Positions 1-7,705 are shown, numbered from the stretch's first letter. The stretch is DNA of 12,982 bases from an uncultured Alphaproteobacteria bacterium (GCA_944391545.1 CALXTZ010000034.1:1-12982), one strand, 5' to 3'. Notes: generated from the sequence alone by a model not told the origin. Numbers and translations are program-made.

Positions 1-150
1 CGCACAACGGTTTACGGTGAAAGTGATACTTTTACGAAAGAGCCTCAACCGACGGTCGCCGATGAAGCATCTGCCGAAAAATTACAGGCTGACATCGTTA
101 AACAGGCGCAGGAAAATTTGGCTAAAATGAAATACGGACCGAAATCATGA
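1..150 (+). CDS. C-terminal tail of an unrecognised protein (5' end outside window)
   Basis: The first frame is open from base 1 to a TGA at 148-150, giving 49 residues that end in ENLAKMKYGPKS. The stretch is hydrophilic and rich in Ala, Glu, Gln and Lys, with a probable helix (AEKLQADIVKQAQENLAKMK) near the end and no membrane segment. I do not recognise the family. Its TGA overlaps the ATG of the next gene in an ATGA arrangement (147-150), so the two are probably co-translated. In many alphaproteobacteria the gene before this small FtsB/DivIC-like gene is enolase, but this tail does not resemble the enolase C-terminus as I know it. That it is a real coding tail is supported by the open frame and the overlap; its function is unknown. 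Confidence 0.6.
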   Translation, partial: RTTVYGESDTFTKEPQPTVADEASAEKLQADIVKQAQENLAKMKYGPKS

Positions 151-461
151 AATATCGGTTTTGGGAAGCCATTCAGGCGCACCCGCGCCATTTCATCATT
201 CCGATGATCGGGATTTTAATCACATTTTATTTTGCCTATCATGCTATTCGAGGCGAACGCGGGCTATTCCGGTTGTTTGAAATCAATCGTGAAATCGATG
301 AAGCCCAAACGGTATTGGCCGAAACTGAACAACAAAAACAGGAAATGAATAAAAAGGTCAAAGCCTTGTCGCCCGAAAGTTTGGATTTGGATATGTTGGA
401 CGAATCCGGCCGCCGCATTTTAAACGTCGGAGAAAAGAACGATTACATTATTTTTGATTAA
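147..461 (+). CDS. ftsB: FtsB/DivIC-family septum formation initiator
   Basis: This 104-residue protein has the layout of FtsB/DivIC: a short cytoplasmic N-terminus, one membrane span at about residues 15-34 (HFIIPMIGILITFYFAYHAI), a GERGL turn at 36-40, a heptad-rich coiled coil at about 43-74, and a C-terminal block SPESLDLDMLDE (75-86) typical of the alphaproteobacterial form. Family members bridge the FtsL and FtsQ-like divisome proteins in the periplasm at the division site. The start overlaps the preceding stop as ATGA; the upstream GGA at 136-138 is only a weak ribosome binding site, which fits translational coupling. The gene ends 12 bp from the convergent ampG stop. The family call comes from sequence pattern; the ftsB symbol, as opposed to a generic DivIC name, is less certain. 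Confidence 0.8.
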   Translation: MKYRFWEAIQAHPRHFIIPMIGILITFYFAYHAIRGERGLFRLFEINREIDEAQTVLAETEQQKQEMNKKVKALSPESLDLDMLDESGRRILNVGEKNDYIIFD

Positions 462-465
462 GGTT

Positions 466-488
466 GGAGATTGTTAAGCAACGTCTCC
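466..488. terminator. Possible hairpin between convergent ftsB and ampG
   Basis: GGAGA (466-470) can pair with TCTCC (484-488), and TTG (471-473) with CAA (479-481) inside, leaving a CG bulge. It sits in the 12-bp gap and the last codons of ampG, where a terminator serving both convergent genes would be expected. No T-run follows on either strand, so this is only a weak candidate. Confidence 0.25.
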
Positions 489-1727
489 GAAACGCCGGCG
501 CATATAATAAAGCAACACCAATCCCGGTATCATCAAGGCGCCGGTCAGGACAAAGAAATGAATCCATCCCAAATGCGCCGCCAACACGCCGCCGTTACTG
601 GCAAAGACATCCCGCGCGACCATTGCTAATGAACTCAACAAAGCATACTGTGTCGTTGTATATTTTTTGGAACACAACAAAGATAAGTACGCCACAAACA
701 CCGTATTGCCCATGCCGCCCACAATATTATCAAAAGTGATTAAACCGATTAAATACGTTAAATCATATCCGACGGCCGCTTGTCCCGCATACCCCAAAGA
801 AGTGAGTATCTCGATAAAACCCAATACCCACAAACACCGCATGACACCGAAACGAACCACAATCACGCCACCCAACAAAGTTCCCAAAATCGTTGCCGCG
901 CTTCCCCACATATTGGAAATGGCAGCAATTTCTTTTTCCGAAAATCCCATTTCCAAATAAAACGGGCCGGCCATCACGCCCAACACCGCATTATTAATTT
1001 TATATAAAACGACAAATAAAAGAATCCAAAACCAACCGTTGTGTTTCATGAAATCTTTGAACGGTTGGATGAGCATTTCCTGCACCCAAGCCCCGCGCAA
1101 AGCTTTCGGCTTATCCATCGGTTGTTCTTTCATACATAAAACCGTTATCAGTCCGACAAAAATCAAACACCCGACGACTTGATACGCCGTATTCCAAGAT
1201 GTCACGGAAGCCAGCCATAACCCGCCCGCACCCGACATCAACATCCCGATGCGATAGCCTAATTGATAGGCACCGGCACCGGGGCCTTGTTCGTCTTTGG
1301 TCAACGAATCAATCCGAAGCGCATCAACGACGATGTCCTGGCTGGCCGAAAAGAAAGCCACACTACACGCCAAAACGGCCGTCAAGCCCAAATGCTCGGC
1401 CGGGTGCAATAAACTTAACCCCCAAACAGAGGCAATCAAGCCGATTTGAAATACCAATGCCCATGACCGGCGTTGGCCGAATTTTCGAGACAATCCGGGA
1501 ATGGGAATGCGATCCACCAGCGGCGCCCATAAAAATTTTAAGCTGTACGGCGTCCGCACCAAACTGAAATAACCGATAGCCGCCAACGCAACGCCGGATG
1601 TTTTTAACCAATAAGACAAACTACCGAAAACCAAACTCAACGGCAACCCGCATGAAAAACCCAACAGCAGCACCATCCCCACAGAGGGTTTTAAATAAGT
1701 GCTGACGGCGGTTTTCCAAGTTTTCAC
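474..1727 (-). CDS. ampG: AmpG-type muropeptide MFS permease
   Basis: This 417-residue protein is almost entirely hydrophobic segments of the major facilitator type. Blocks shared with AmpG include LGFSCGLPLSLVFGSL (22-37), KFLWAPLVDR (64-73), FGQRRSWAL (83-91), SASQDIVVDALRID (127-140) and GAGAYQLGYRIGMLMSG (150-166). AmpG imports anhydro-muropeptides (GlcNAc-anhMurNAc peptides) from the periplasm for cell-wall recycling and in some bacteria feeds the signal for beta-lactamase induction. It is shorter than the E. coli protein (about 490 residues), which carries extra C-terminal helices; shorter forms are common. The start is GTG (1725-1727) and overlaps the typA stop as GTGA, with GGAG at 1737-1740 on the minus strand as ribosome binding site, so it is probably coupled to typA. 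No amidase or beta-lactamase gene is adjacent to refine the role. Confidence 0.88.
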   Translation of the reverse strand: MKTWKTAVSTYLKPSVGMVLLLGFSCGLPLSLVFGSLSYWLKTSGVALAAIGYFSLVRTPYSLKFLWAPLVDRIPIPGLSRKFGQRRSWALVFQIGLIASVWGLSLLHPAEHLGLTAVLACSVAFFSASQDIVVDALRIDSLTKDEQGPGAGAYQLGYRIGMLMSGAGGLWLASVTSWNTAYQVVGCLIFVGLITVLCMKEQPMDKPKALRGAWVQEMLIQPFKDFMKHNGWFWILLFVVLYKINNAVLGVMAGPFYLEMGFSEKEIAAISNMWGSAATILGTLLGGVIVVRFGVMRCLWVLGFIEILTSLGYAGQAAVGYDLTYLIGLITFDNIVGGMGNTVFVAYLSLLCSKKYTTTQYALLSSLAMVARDVFASNGGVLAAHLGWIHFFVLTGALMIPGLVLLYYMRRRFGDVA

Positions 1728-3550
1728 GCTTCTTTTCTCCGTTCGGCTTTGCGCCGGTCGTTGCTGTCCAACAAAATCTTGCGCAGACGAATGGATTTCG
1801 GCGTGACTTCCACCAATTCATCGTCTTCGATATAAGCCAACGCTTCTTCCAAACTCATCACCCGCGGCGGGGACAAAATAATATTTTCATCTTTACCCGC
1901 AGCCCGCATGTTTGTCAATTGTTTTCCTTTAATCGGGTTGACTTCAATGTCGCCCGCTTTCGCATTTTCGCCGATAATCATGCCGGCATATACGGGCGTA
2001 CCGTGTTCCACGAACAACGTCCCGCGATCTTGAATTTTAAACAAAGCATACGCCACGGCTTTGCCTTGTTCGGTCGAAATCAACACACCCGTGCGGCGGC
2101 CCTGAATAGCCCCTTTATACGGCCCGTACGAATGGAAAATCCGGTTCATCACGCCCGTACCACAGGTGTCTGTCAAAAATTCCGAATGGTACCCGATTAA
2201 ACCCCGAGACGGCGCAATGAAAATTAACCGCGTTTTATTCCCACCCGACGGAATCATTTCTTGTAATTCTGCCTTGCGCAAGCTCATTTTTTCAACAACA
2301 ACGCCTGAATATTCTTCATCCACATCCACGACAACTTCTTCATACGGTTCGGTCTTTTGCCCGTTTTCGTCTTCATGCAACACCACGCGCGGCCGTGAAA
2401 TAGACAATTCAAATCCTTCGCGGCGCATTGTTTCAATCAAAATGCCCAATTGCAATTCACCGCGGCCGGCGACTTCAAAAGCATCCGTGCTGCCGGTTCT
2501 GGCAATTTTCAACGCAACATTGCCTTCGATTTCTTTGCACAAACGATCCCAAATCATCCGAGACGTTACTTTATCGCCTTCCTGCCCGGCAAACGGCGAG
2601 GTGTTAATCGAAAAAGTCATCATCAACGTCGGCGGATCAATCGGCTGTGACGGAATGGCCTCCATGACTTCCGGCGCACACAAAGTGTCGGCAACGGTCG
2701 CTTTCGTAAAGCCCGCGATGCTGACAATATCGCCGGCCGTCGCTTCAGTCAACGCCGTGCGTTGCAACCCGCGAAACGCCATGATTTTAGACGCCCGCGC
2801 CGTTTCAATCGTCTGTCCGTCGCGCGACAATGCCTTAATTTGCGTGTTGACTTTCAAAGAACCGGTCAAAACTTTTCCGGTTAAAATCCGCCCCACAAAC
2901 GGATCATATTCCAACGTCGTCACCAACATTGAAAACGGTTTGTTCAAATCGTGTTCCGGTGCCGGCACATGGTCAATGATTTTTTGGAACAAAGGCGTAA
3001 TGTCTTTGCGTTCATCTTTTTCCAAATCATAGACGGCCCATCCTTCACGGCCCGAAGCAAATAATGTCGGAAAATCCAATTGTTCATCCGTCGCGCCTAA
3101 ATTGGCGAACAAATCAAATACTTCGTTATGCACGTCGTGCGGTCTGGCATCCGGACGATCGGCTTTATTAATGACGACAATCGGCTTTAAACCCAACTTT
3201 AACGCCTTACCCACCACAAATTTCGTTTGCGGCAAAGGCCCTTCGGCAGCATCCACCAAAACAATCACGCCGTCCACCATCGACAAAATGCGTTCCACTT
3301 CACCGCCGAAATCAGCATGTCCCGGCGTGTCGACAATGTTAATCCGCGTCCCGTTCCATTCAACCGATGTACATTTCGCCAAAATCGTAATGCCGCGTTC
3401 GCGTTCGATGTCGCCCGAATCCATCACGCAGGTTTCAACCACTTGATTGTCGCGGAAAGTGCCGCTTTGTTTTAAAAAGGTGTCAACCAGAGTCGTTTTA
3501 CCATGGTCAACGTGTGCGATAATCGCAATATTTCTTAACGGAAGTGTCAT
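1724..3550 (-). CDS. typA: Ribosome-associated GTPase BipA/TypA
   Basis: At 608 residues this matches the usual BipA/TypA length (E. coli 607). The GTPase domain shows G1 AHVDHGKT (12-19), the switch I block ERGITI (51-56), G3 DTPGH (74-78) and G4 NKAD (128-131). Then follow a beta-barrel domain, an EF-G-like domain with AGRGELQLGIL, a domain with PSRGLIGYHSEFLTDT, and the TypA-specific C-terminal part containing NMRAAGKDEN and ending in a basic RRKAERRKEA tail. Family members bind the 70S ribosome near the A site and assist ribosome assembly, cold and stress growth and, in some species, virulence. The start is the ATG at 3548-3550; the upstream ribosome binding site is weak (AAGAAG). The TGA stop overlaps the ampG GTG. 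The 107-bp gap in front holds a 14-bp palindrome that may be an operator. Confidence 0.96.
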   Translation of the reverse strand: MTLPLRNIAIIAHVDHGKTTLVDTFLKQSGTFRDNQVVETCVMDSGDIERERGITILAKCTSVEWNGTRINIVDTPGHADFGGEVERILSMVDGVIVLVDAAEGPLPQTKFVVGKALKLGLKPIVVINKADRPDARPHDVHNEVFDLFANLGATDEQLDFPTLFASGREGWAVYDLEKDERKDITPLFQKIIDHVPAPEHDLNKPFSMLVTTLEYDPFVGRILTGKVLTGSLKVNTQIKALSRDGQTIETARASKIMAFRGLQRTALTEATAGDIVSIAGFTKATVADTLCAPEVMEAIPSQPIDPPTLMMTFSINTSPFAGQEGDKVTSRMIWDRLCKEIEGNVALKIARTGSTDAFEVAGRGELQLGILIETMRREGFELSISRPRVVLHEDENGQKTEPYEEVVVDVDEEYSGVVVEKMSLRKAELQEMIPSGGNKTRLIFIAPSRGLIGYHSEFLTDTCGTGVMNRIFHSYGPYKGAIQGRRTGVLISTEQGKAVAYALFKIQDRGTLFVEHGTPVYAGMIIGENAKAGDIEVNPIKGKQLTNMRAAGKDENIILSPPRVMSLEEALAYIEDDELVEVTPKSIRLRKILLDSNDRRKAERRKEA

Positions 3551-3582
3551 GTTAGTTCTTCTTTTTGTTAAATTTTCGTGTT

Positions 3583-3596
3583 TGAGTGTTCACTCA
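3583..3596. promoter_or_regulatory. 14-bp palindrome upstream of typA, possible operator
   Basis: TGAGTG-TT-CACTCA has perfect 6-bp arms around a 2-bp centre. It lies 32 bp upstream of the typA start in the 107-bp ispA-typA gap. On the minus strand a TATATG sequence overlaps its upstream edge, which could be part of a -10 element, but no good -35 was found at a proper distance. Compact palindromes of this kind are typical of sites bound by TetR/AcrR or similar dimeric regulators; that link is inference. Confidence 0.35.
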
Positions 3597-3657
3597 TATA
3601 CACCTTTTTTCAACAAAAAGATAGTAAAAAATGAAAAATCGACACAACGGCTTCAGA

Positions 3658-4551
3658 TTAATGATCGCGCGTCAGGATGAACAGAGCCAACTCTTTTAAA
3701 GGCAACGCTCTTTCCCCGAACGGCGTCAACGCATCAATGGCATGCGCAATCAGCTCTTTTGCCTTTGCTTTGGCAGCATCCACACCCACAACCGAAACAT
3801 ATGTTGCTTTGTTGGCCTTTACGTCTTTACGTAACGTTTTGCCGACTTTTTCAACCGACCCTTCAATATCCAAAATGTCATCCGTGATTTGAAAGGCCAG
3901 CCCCAAATCCGATGCATATGTTTTAAGGGCCTGCCGCTCATCAAACGATGCCTGCCCCAAAATCGCGCCGGCTTCACAGGCAAACATCAATAACCGCCCC
4001 GTCTTCATCGATTGCAACCGAACAATTTCCGGAAGCGACAGCTCCTCTTCGTCCGCCTCGGCCATTAAATCCATCATCTGGCCGCCGACCATGCCGTGAA
4101 ACCCGGCCGCATTCGCAAGCGCTACAACCAATTCGCACCGCACAACCGGATCCATCCATGTTTTTTCCGACGCCAAGATTTCAAATGCCCGCGTCAGCAA
4201 CCCGTCACCGGCCAAAACCGCCGTTGCTTCATCAAACTGTTTATGACAACTGGGTTTGCCCCGACGCAAATCATCATCATCCATACACGGCAAATCATCA
4301 TGAATCAGCGAATAACTGTGAACCATTTCAAGCGCCGTCGCGACACGAACACTATCATCTTTGGAAACGCCGAACATCGAAGCCGTCATCATCAATAAAA
4401 ACGGTCGCAACGCTTTACCGCCGCCGATGCTTGCATACCGCATGGCTTCCACAACCCGCTTTTCGAGGCCGGTCGGGACCGGCAGCAATTTATCCAACAT
4501 CTCGTCCACGCGCCGGCGTGTGTCTTTCAAAGCGTCATTCAGTTTCGACAT
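3658..4551 (-). CDS. ispA: Farnesyl diphosphate synthase (short-chain polyprenyl synthase)
   Basis: The 297-residue product has all the hallmarks of bacterial IspA: GKALRP (45-50), the first Asp-rich motif HDDLPCMDDDDLRRG (84-98) with the two-residue insertion of type II farnesyl diphosphate synthases, KTGRL (183-187), the second Asp-rich motif DDILD (224-228) and GKTLRKD (237-243). It condenses IPP with DMAPP/GPP to farnesyl diphosphate, precursor of undecaprenyl phosphate and quinone tails; the exact chain length cannot be fixed from sequence alone. I chose the ATG at 4549-4551 because AAGGAG lies 7 bases upstream (4559-4564, minus strand) and the protein then starts as MSKLNDAL. An in-frame TTG at 4588-4590 would add 13 residues and has no clear site. 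The gene overlaps xseB by 17 bp, so the two are probably coupled. dxs, which often follows, is absent. Confidence 0.95.
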   Translation of the reverse strand: MSKLNDALKDTRRRVDEMLDKLLPVPTGLEKRVVEAMRYASIGGGKALRPFLLMMTASMFGVSKDDSVRVATALEMVHSYSLIHDDLPCMDDDDLRRGKPSCHKQFDEATAVLAGDGLLTRAFEILASEKTWMDPVVRCELVVALANAAGFHGMVGGQMMDLMAEADEEELSLPEIVRLQSMKTGRLLMFACEAGAILGQASFDERQALKTYASDLGLAFQITDDILDIEGSVEKVGKTLRKDVKANKATYVSVVGVDAAKAKAKELIAHAIDALTPFGERALPLKELALFILTRDH

Positions 4552-4780
4552 CAAAGGTCTCCTTTCCGACAATTTCACCGTTGGCGTCAATCACTAGCTT
4601 ATCAATCCGCGCTTTTGCATTTTTCAATTTTTCTTCGCACAGTTTTTTCAAACGGATACCCTTTTCATAATAGGCCACCGCTTCTTCCAACTGCACCCGA
4701 CCGCTTTCCAATTGCCGGACGATATCTTCCAACGCGCTCAAAGCTTCTTCAAATGTCATTTCGGATTGTTCTTCTGCCAT
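4535..4780 (-). CDS. xseB: Exodeoxyribonuclease VII small subunit
   Basis: This 81-residue acidic, helical protein has the XseB signature: MTFEEALSALEDIVRQLESG (8-27) followed by LEEAVAYYEKGIRLKKLCEEKL (about 31-52). Several XseB chains bind one XseA chain to form exonuclease VII, which degrades single-stranded DNA in both directions and acts in repair. The residues after about 60 (DANGEIVGKETF) form a short tail. The start ATG at 4778-4780 has AAGGA 6 bases upstream (4787-4791, minus strand). Its stop lies inside the start of ispA, an arrangement found in many proteobacteria. xseA is not in the window. It is the first gene of the minus-strand block and is divergent from the LOG-family gene. 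Confidence 0.95.
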   Translation of the reverse strand: MAEEQSEMTFEEALSALEDIVRQLESGRVQLEEAVAYYEKGIRLKKLCEEKLKNAKARIDKLVIDANGEIVGKETFDVETE

Positions 4781-4802
4781 TTTTGTTCCTTTCTGTTTTC
4801 AG

Positions 4803-4818
4803 GATAACACGTCTTATC
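4803..4818. promoter_or_regulatory. 16-bp near-palindrome in the xseB/LOG divergent gap
   Basis: GATAA-CACGTC-TTATC pairs along its whole length except for one C-C position. It lies 22 bp upstream of the xseB ATG and 88 bp upstream of the LOG-family ATG. In a 126-bp divergent gap this could be an operator acting on one or both directions. No consensus promoter could be placed with confidence on either strand here, so the function is inference only. Confidence 0.3.
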
Positions 4819-4906
4819 AAAAAGAAAAGATTTTTTTGCCGCCATCAATGAAATATTAAGTTTTTACCTGCTATTTTTATCTTTGAATGTGACAAGCGAG
4901 GATAAA

Positions 4907-5935
4907 ATGGCCTTTTTTACCAAATCCAAAAACCAAAACAAAATGGCAGTAAAACGCGGGCCTTTTATGCGGGCTGATTGCCCCGTCAAATCCGATAATA
5001 AAGATGTTAAAAAAATCGTTTCCTCGTTTAAAAAAGCCAACAAAGGAACCGGCCTCAGGATTTTTGTCGCCGGCGGTTCGCGCGACGGCAATGATCCCGT
5101 TTATGTCGAGGAAGCTTATCAGCTCGGCATGAAAATCGCTCAAATGAATTTCAAACTGGACTTCGGCCTGTCCGGGCAAGGCATTATGGGCGCCGTGGCT
5201 AAAGGCGTTTTAAAAGTATGGACCGAGCAACACAAAGAACAACAAATTCCGATTCAAGGCATCACTACCAAAGAATACTTATCTTTGTGTCAGAAAGATG
5301 AAATCGTTAATCAAGTCAAAGAAGTCATCGTTGCACACACGTTGGAAGAACGCAAAAACCAATTGTTAAACGCGGACTTTGTGATTTTTGCACCGGGCGG
5401 CATCGGAACGCTGGACGAGTTGGTGTATGATTGTGTCGCCATGCAGGACGGCTTTTTACCATTGAAACCTTTTATCATTTTTAATGTCAACGGACATTAT
5501 CATCATGTGTTGGAGTATTTAAAAGAAATCCATTTAAAAGGCTTTTCATCATCGTTCCCGTTCATCGTCGTTGACAACAGCGATGAAGCCGGCGTCGCCT
5601 TTGAAGTGTTAAAATACCGCTATCCGATGCCCGAAACCATCAAAGATGTTTTGGAATACGTTCAGGCCATTATTTATGACTTGCCTTACGTATTGGAAGA
5701 AAAAAGCAATGCGCCGCGGTTAAGTGTTAAGAATATTTTGGCGGCCATGGATAAAACGCGCGCGCACGGAACGACGAAAGAAAAACAAACGCTGGCGCAA
5801 AAAGTCGAAAAAGCCTATTTAAGAAAAGAAATCGACCGCATGTACGGCCGGCTTGAAAAAACGGGTCGGGATACGGCTGCGGTCAGCGAAAAGTTAACAG
5901 GTTTAAAGGAACAACGCAAAAAGGTACAGCATTAA
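4907..5935 (+). CDS. LOG-family (nucleotide phosphoribohydrolase-like) protein with C-terminal extension
   Basis: The 342-residue product holds a Rossmann-type core (about 48-260) with the LOG-family motifs: FVAGGSRDG (53-61), LSGQGIMGAVAKG (88-100), LEERK (146-150) and the signature PGGIGTLDE (163-171). Characterised relatives split the N-glycosidic bond of nucleoside 5'-monophosphates: plant and bacterial LOG on cytokinin ribotides, E. coli PpnN on purine/pyrimidine NMPs. The motif residues Arg149, Lys150 and Glu171 are present, so it may be active, but the substrate is unknown. The protein exceeds the usual 180-220 residues by a basic N-terminal segment and about 80 C-terminal residues rich in Lys and Glu that look helical. 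I chose the ATG at 4907 because GAGG (4898-4901) lies 5 bases upstream; an in-frame TTG at 4883 has no clear site. Its TAA directly abuts the ATG of the antiporter gene, suggesting coupled expression. Confidence 0.82.
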   Translation: MAFFTKSKNQNKMAVKRGPFMRADCPVKSDNKDVKKIVSSFKKANKGTGLRIFVAGGSRDGNDPVYVEEAYQLGMKIAQMNFKLDFGLSGQGIMGAVAKGVLKVWTEQHKEQQIPIQGITTKEYLSLCQKDEIVNQVKEVIVAHTLEERKNQLLNADFVIFAPGGIGTLDELVYDCVAMQDGFLPLKPFIIFNVNGHYHHVLEYLKEIHLKGFSSSFPFIVVDNSDEAGVAFEVLKYRYPMPETIKDVLEYVQAIIYDLPYVLEEKSNAPRLSVKNILAAMDKTRAHGTTKEKQTLAQKVEKAYLRKEIDRMYGRLEKTGRDTAAVSEKLTGLKEQRKKVQH

Positions 5936-7705
5936 ATGGATTTTGTGAATTTTCCGCTTCTTTTGATGTCTGCGCTGCTGATTTTCAGCATTCTGACCAG
6001 CCTGGTTTCCACAAAAGCCAATATTCCGTTGATTTTGGTTTTCTTGTGTATCGGATTAATGGTCGGAGACGGCGGCGGATTGGGCCTTGTCGGTTTCCAC
6101 TCGGCGAAAATGGCTTTTTTTATCGGCAATGTCGCGTTGGCCTTAATTTTGTTTGACAGTGGTTATCAAACATCATTTAAAAGCTATCGTATGACGGCAG
6201 TTCCATCACTTTTATTGGCTACCGTCGGGGTTTTGTTGACAACACTTTTATTGGCGCCGGCCGCTTATTACATTTTAAACATTTCATGGCTTCAGGCCAT
6301 GTTGCTGGCTGCCATCATCAGCTCAACCGATTCCGCTTCCGTCTTTTTCCTGTTGCGCATGGGCGGTGTGTCCGTTCGCGATAAAATTAAATCCACTTTG
6401 GAAATCGAATCCGGTTCCAATGATCCGATGGCCATCTTTTTGACGTTTTCTTTCATAACCCTCATTCAAGCCCATGCCGACGGCTTTTCCTGGCGGTTAT
6501 TTACCAATTTTATCGAACAAATGGGCATCGGTGCCATCGCGGGCTTATGCATTGCCTACGTTGTCAAGAAAATCATCAACAAAGTTGAACTTGATACCGC
6601 GCTTTACCCGATTTTACTGATTGCCATGGTCATTGCCGGCTTTGCCGTTACAAACGTTTTGGGCGGCAGCGGATTCTTGGCCCTTTACATCGCCGGGATT
6701 TTTTTGGGCAACTCCAAATTGCACGGCCATCACCAAATCTTGCGCGTTCAAACAACCTTAACGTGGCTGTGCCAAATCATCATGTTTATGTCTTTAGGGC
6801 TTTATGCCAATGTCTCCGAATTTCCGAGCGTCTTTACGCCGTCCATGATTTTAGGTGCTTTATTGATTGTTGTTTCAAGGCCGCTCGCCGTGTTTTTGTG
6901 TTTGGCACCGTTTAAATACACTCTTTTGGAAAAAGTTTTCATCTCTTTTGTGGGTTTGCGCGGCGCAACATCCATTTTGCTGGCCTTAACGCCGCTTGTG
7001 ATGCACCTGCCGTATGCCGAAACATTCTTTAACATCATTTTCTTAATGGTGTTAATGAGCCTGGCCATTCAAGGCTTTTTCATCATCCCCGTGGCGCGGA
7101 TGTGTCATGTGACGCTGCCGATCGTCGAAAAGCCGGCCGAAAAATCCGAAGTCGATTTGCCGGGTCTCTCGGACAGCTATCTTGTCAGTTACAAACTGTC
7201 CGAAAATACACCGGCCGTGCACGGCAAACCGATTCCGAAATGGGCCATGCCGATAATCGTTAAACGCGAAGGCATTTCCTATAACGCGTATAACATTAAG
7301 TCTTTAAAACCGGATGACAGGGTCTATTTATTTGCCTCGTCCGAAAAGAAGATTCAATTTTTGGATTCCCTTTACGGCGGCGGGTTAACGCTCAACAGCG
7401 AAGATTTCGGAGACTTTACTTTGAAGCCCGATACGCCGTTAAAAGAGTTGGTGTTATTGTACGGCATCAAAATCGATAAAAGAATGCAGGACAAAACCAT
7501 TTGCGACGTTTTAAACCAAAACTTTGCCGACATCGAAGTCGGCGATCGGTTCCGATTGGATACCGTTGAATTGATTGTCCGCAAAATGGACGGCTGTTCC
7601 GTCGAAGAAATCGGCCTGGATTTGGAGCCGTCCGAAAAATCTTTCGGCCGCTTATTCGTCCTGCAAAAAACCAAACGCCGCCAAAGAAGCGAAAAACAAC
7701 ACTGA
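5936..7705 (+). CDS. nhaP2: CvrA/NhaP2-type K+(Na+)/H+ antiporter with cytoplasmic regulatory domains
   Basis: The 589-residue protein closely follows E. coli CvrA (YcgO, 578 residues). The N-terminal part (about 1-390) is a CPA1-family membrane domain of about 12 spans with SSTDSASVF (129-137), LEIESGSNDPMAIFLT (155-170, Asp163 in the ion-binding block), GGSGFLALYIAGIFLGN (243-259) and VGLRGATSILLA (339-350). After it come an RCK_C/TrkA-C-like domain (about 410-475) and a CorC/HlyC-like domain (about 490-568, starting FGDFTLKP). Relatives exchange cytoplasmic K+ or Na+ for protons and affect growth in low osmolarity, volume control and pH. The ATG begins at the base after the LOG gene's TAA, with AAGG 11 bases upstream, so translation probably depends on coupling. 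The ion preference cannot be read from sequence. No terminator was seen after it, so transcription may run on into the efflux genes. Confidence 0.9.
   Translation: MDFVNFPLLLMSALLIFSILTSLVSTKANIPLILVFLCIGLMVGDGGGLGLVGFHSAKMAFFIGNVALALILFDSGYQTSFKSYRMTAVPSLLLATVGVLLTTLLLAPAAYYILNISWLQAMLLAAIISSTDSASVFFLLRMGGVSVRDKIKSTLEIESGSNDPMAIFLTFSFITLIQAHADGFSWRLFTNFIEQMGIGAIAGLCIAYVVKKIINKVELDTALYPILLIAMVIAGFAVTNVLGGSGFLALYIAGIFLGNSKLHGHHQILRVQTTLTWLCQIIMFMSLGLYANVSEFPSVFTPSMILGALLIVVSRPLAVFLCLAPFKYTLLEKVFISFVGLRGATSILLALTPLVMHLPYAETFFNIIFLMVLMSLAIQGFFIIPVARMCHVTLPIVEKPAEKSEVDLPGLSDSYLVSYKLSENTPAVHGKPIPKWAMPIIVKREGISYNAYNIKSLKPDDRVYLFASSEKKIQFLDSLYGGGLTLNSEDFGDFTLKPDTPLKELVLLYGIKIDKRMQDKTICDVLNQNFADIEVGDRFRLDTVELIVRKMDGCSVEEIGLDLEPSEKSFGRLFVLQKTKRRQRSEKQH

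Noticed and set aside
2166..3032. Long antisense reading frame (288 codons) inside typA on the plus strand
   Set aside because: It lies wholly opposite a clear, full-length typA, has no ribosome binding site worth noting and no recognisable motifs; it arises from the codon bias of typA.
4552..4590. TTG start for ispA adding 13 residues
   Set aside because: The ATG at 4549-4551 has AAGGAG at ideal distance and gives the usual family N-terminus; the extension would only overlap xseB further.
3948..4670. Plus-strand frame of 240 codons opposite ispA and xseB
   Set aside because: It is Pro/Arg/Ser-rich, has no domain-like pattern, and is a shadow of two certain genes on the other strand.
4883..4906. 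TTG start for the LOG-family gene
   Set aside because: No ribosome binding site precedes it, whereas GAGG lies 5 bases before the ATG at 4907.
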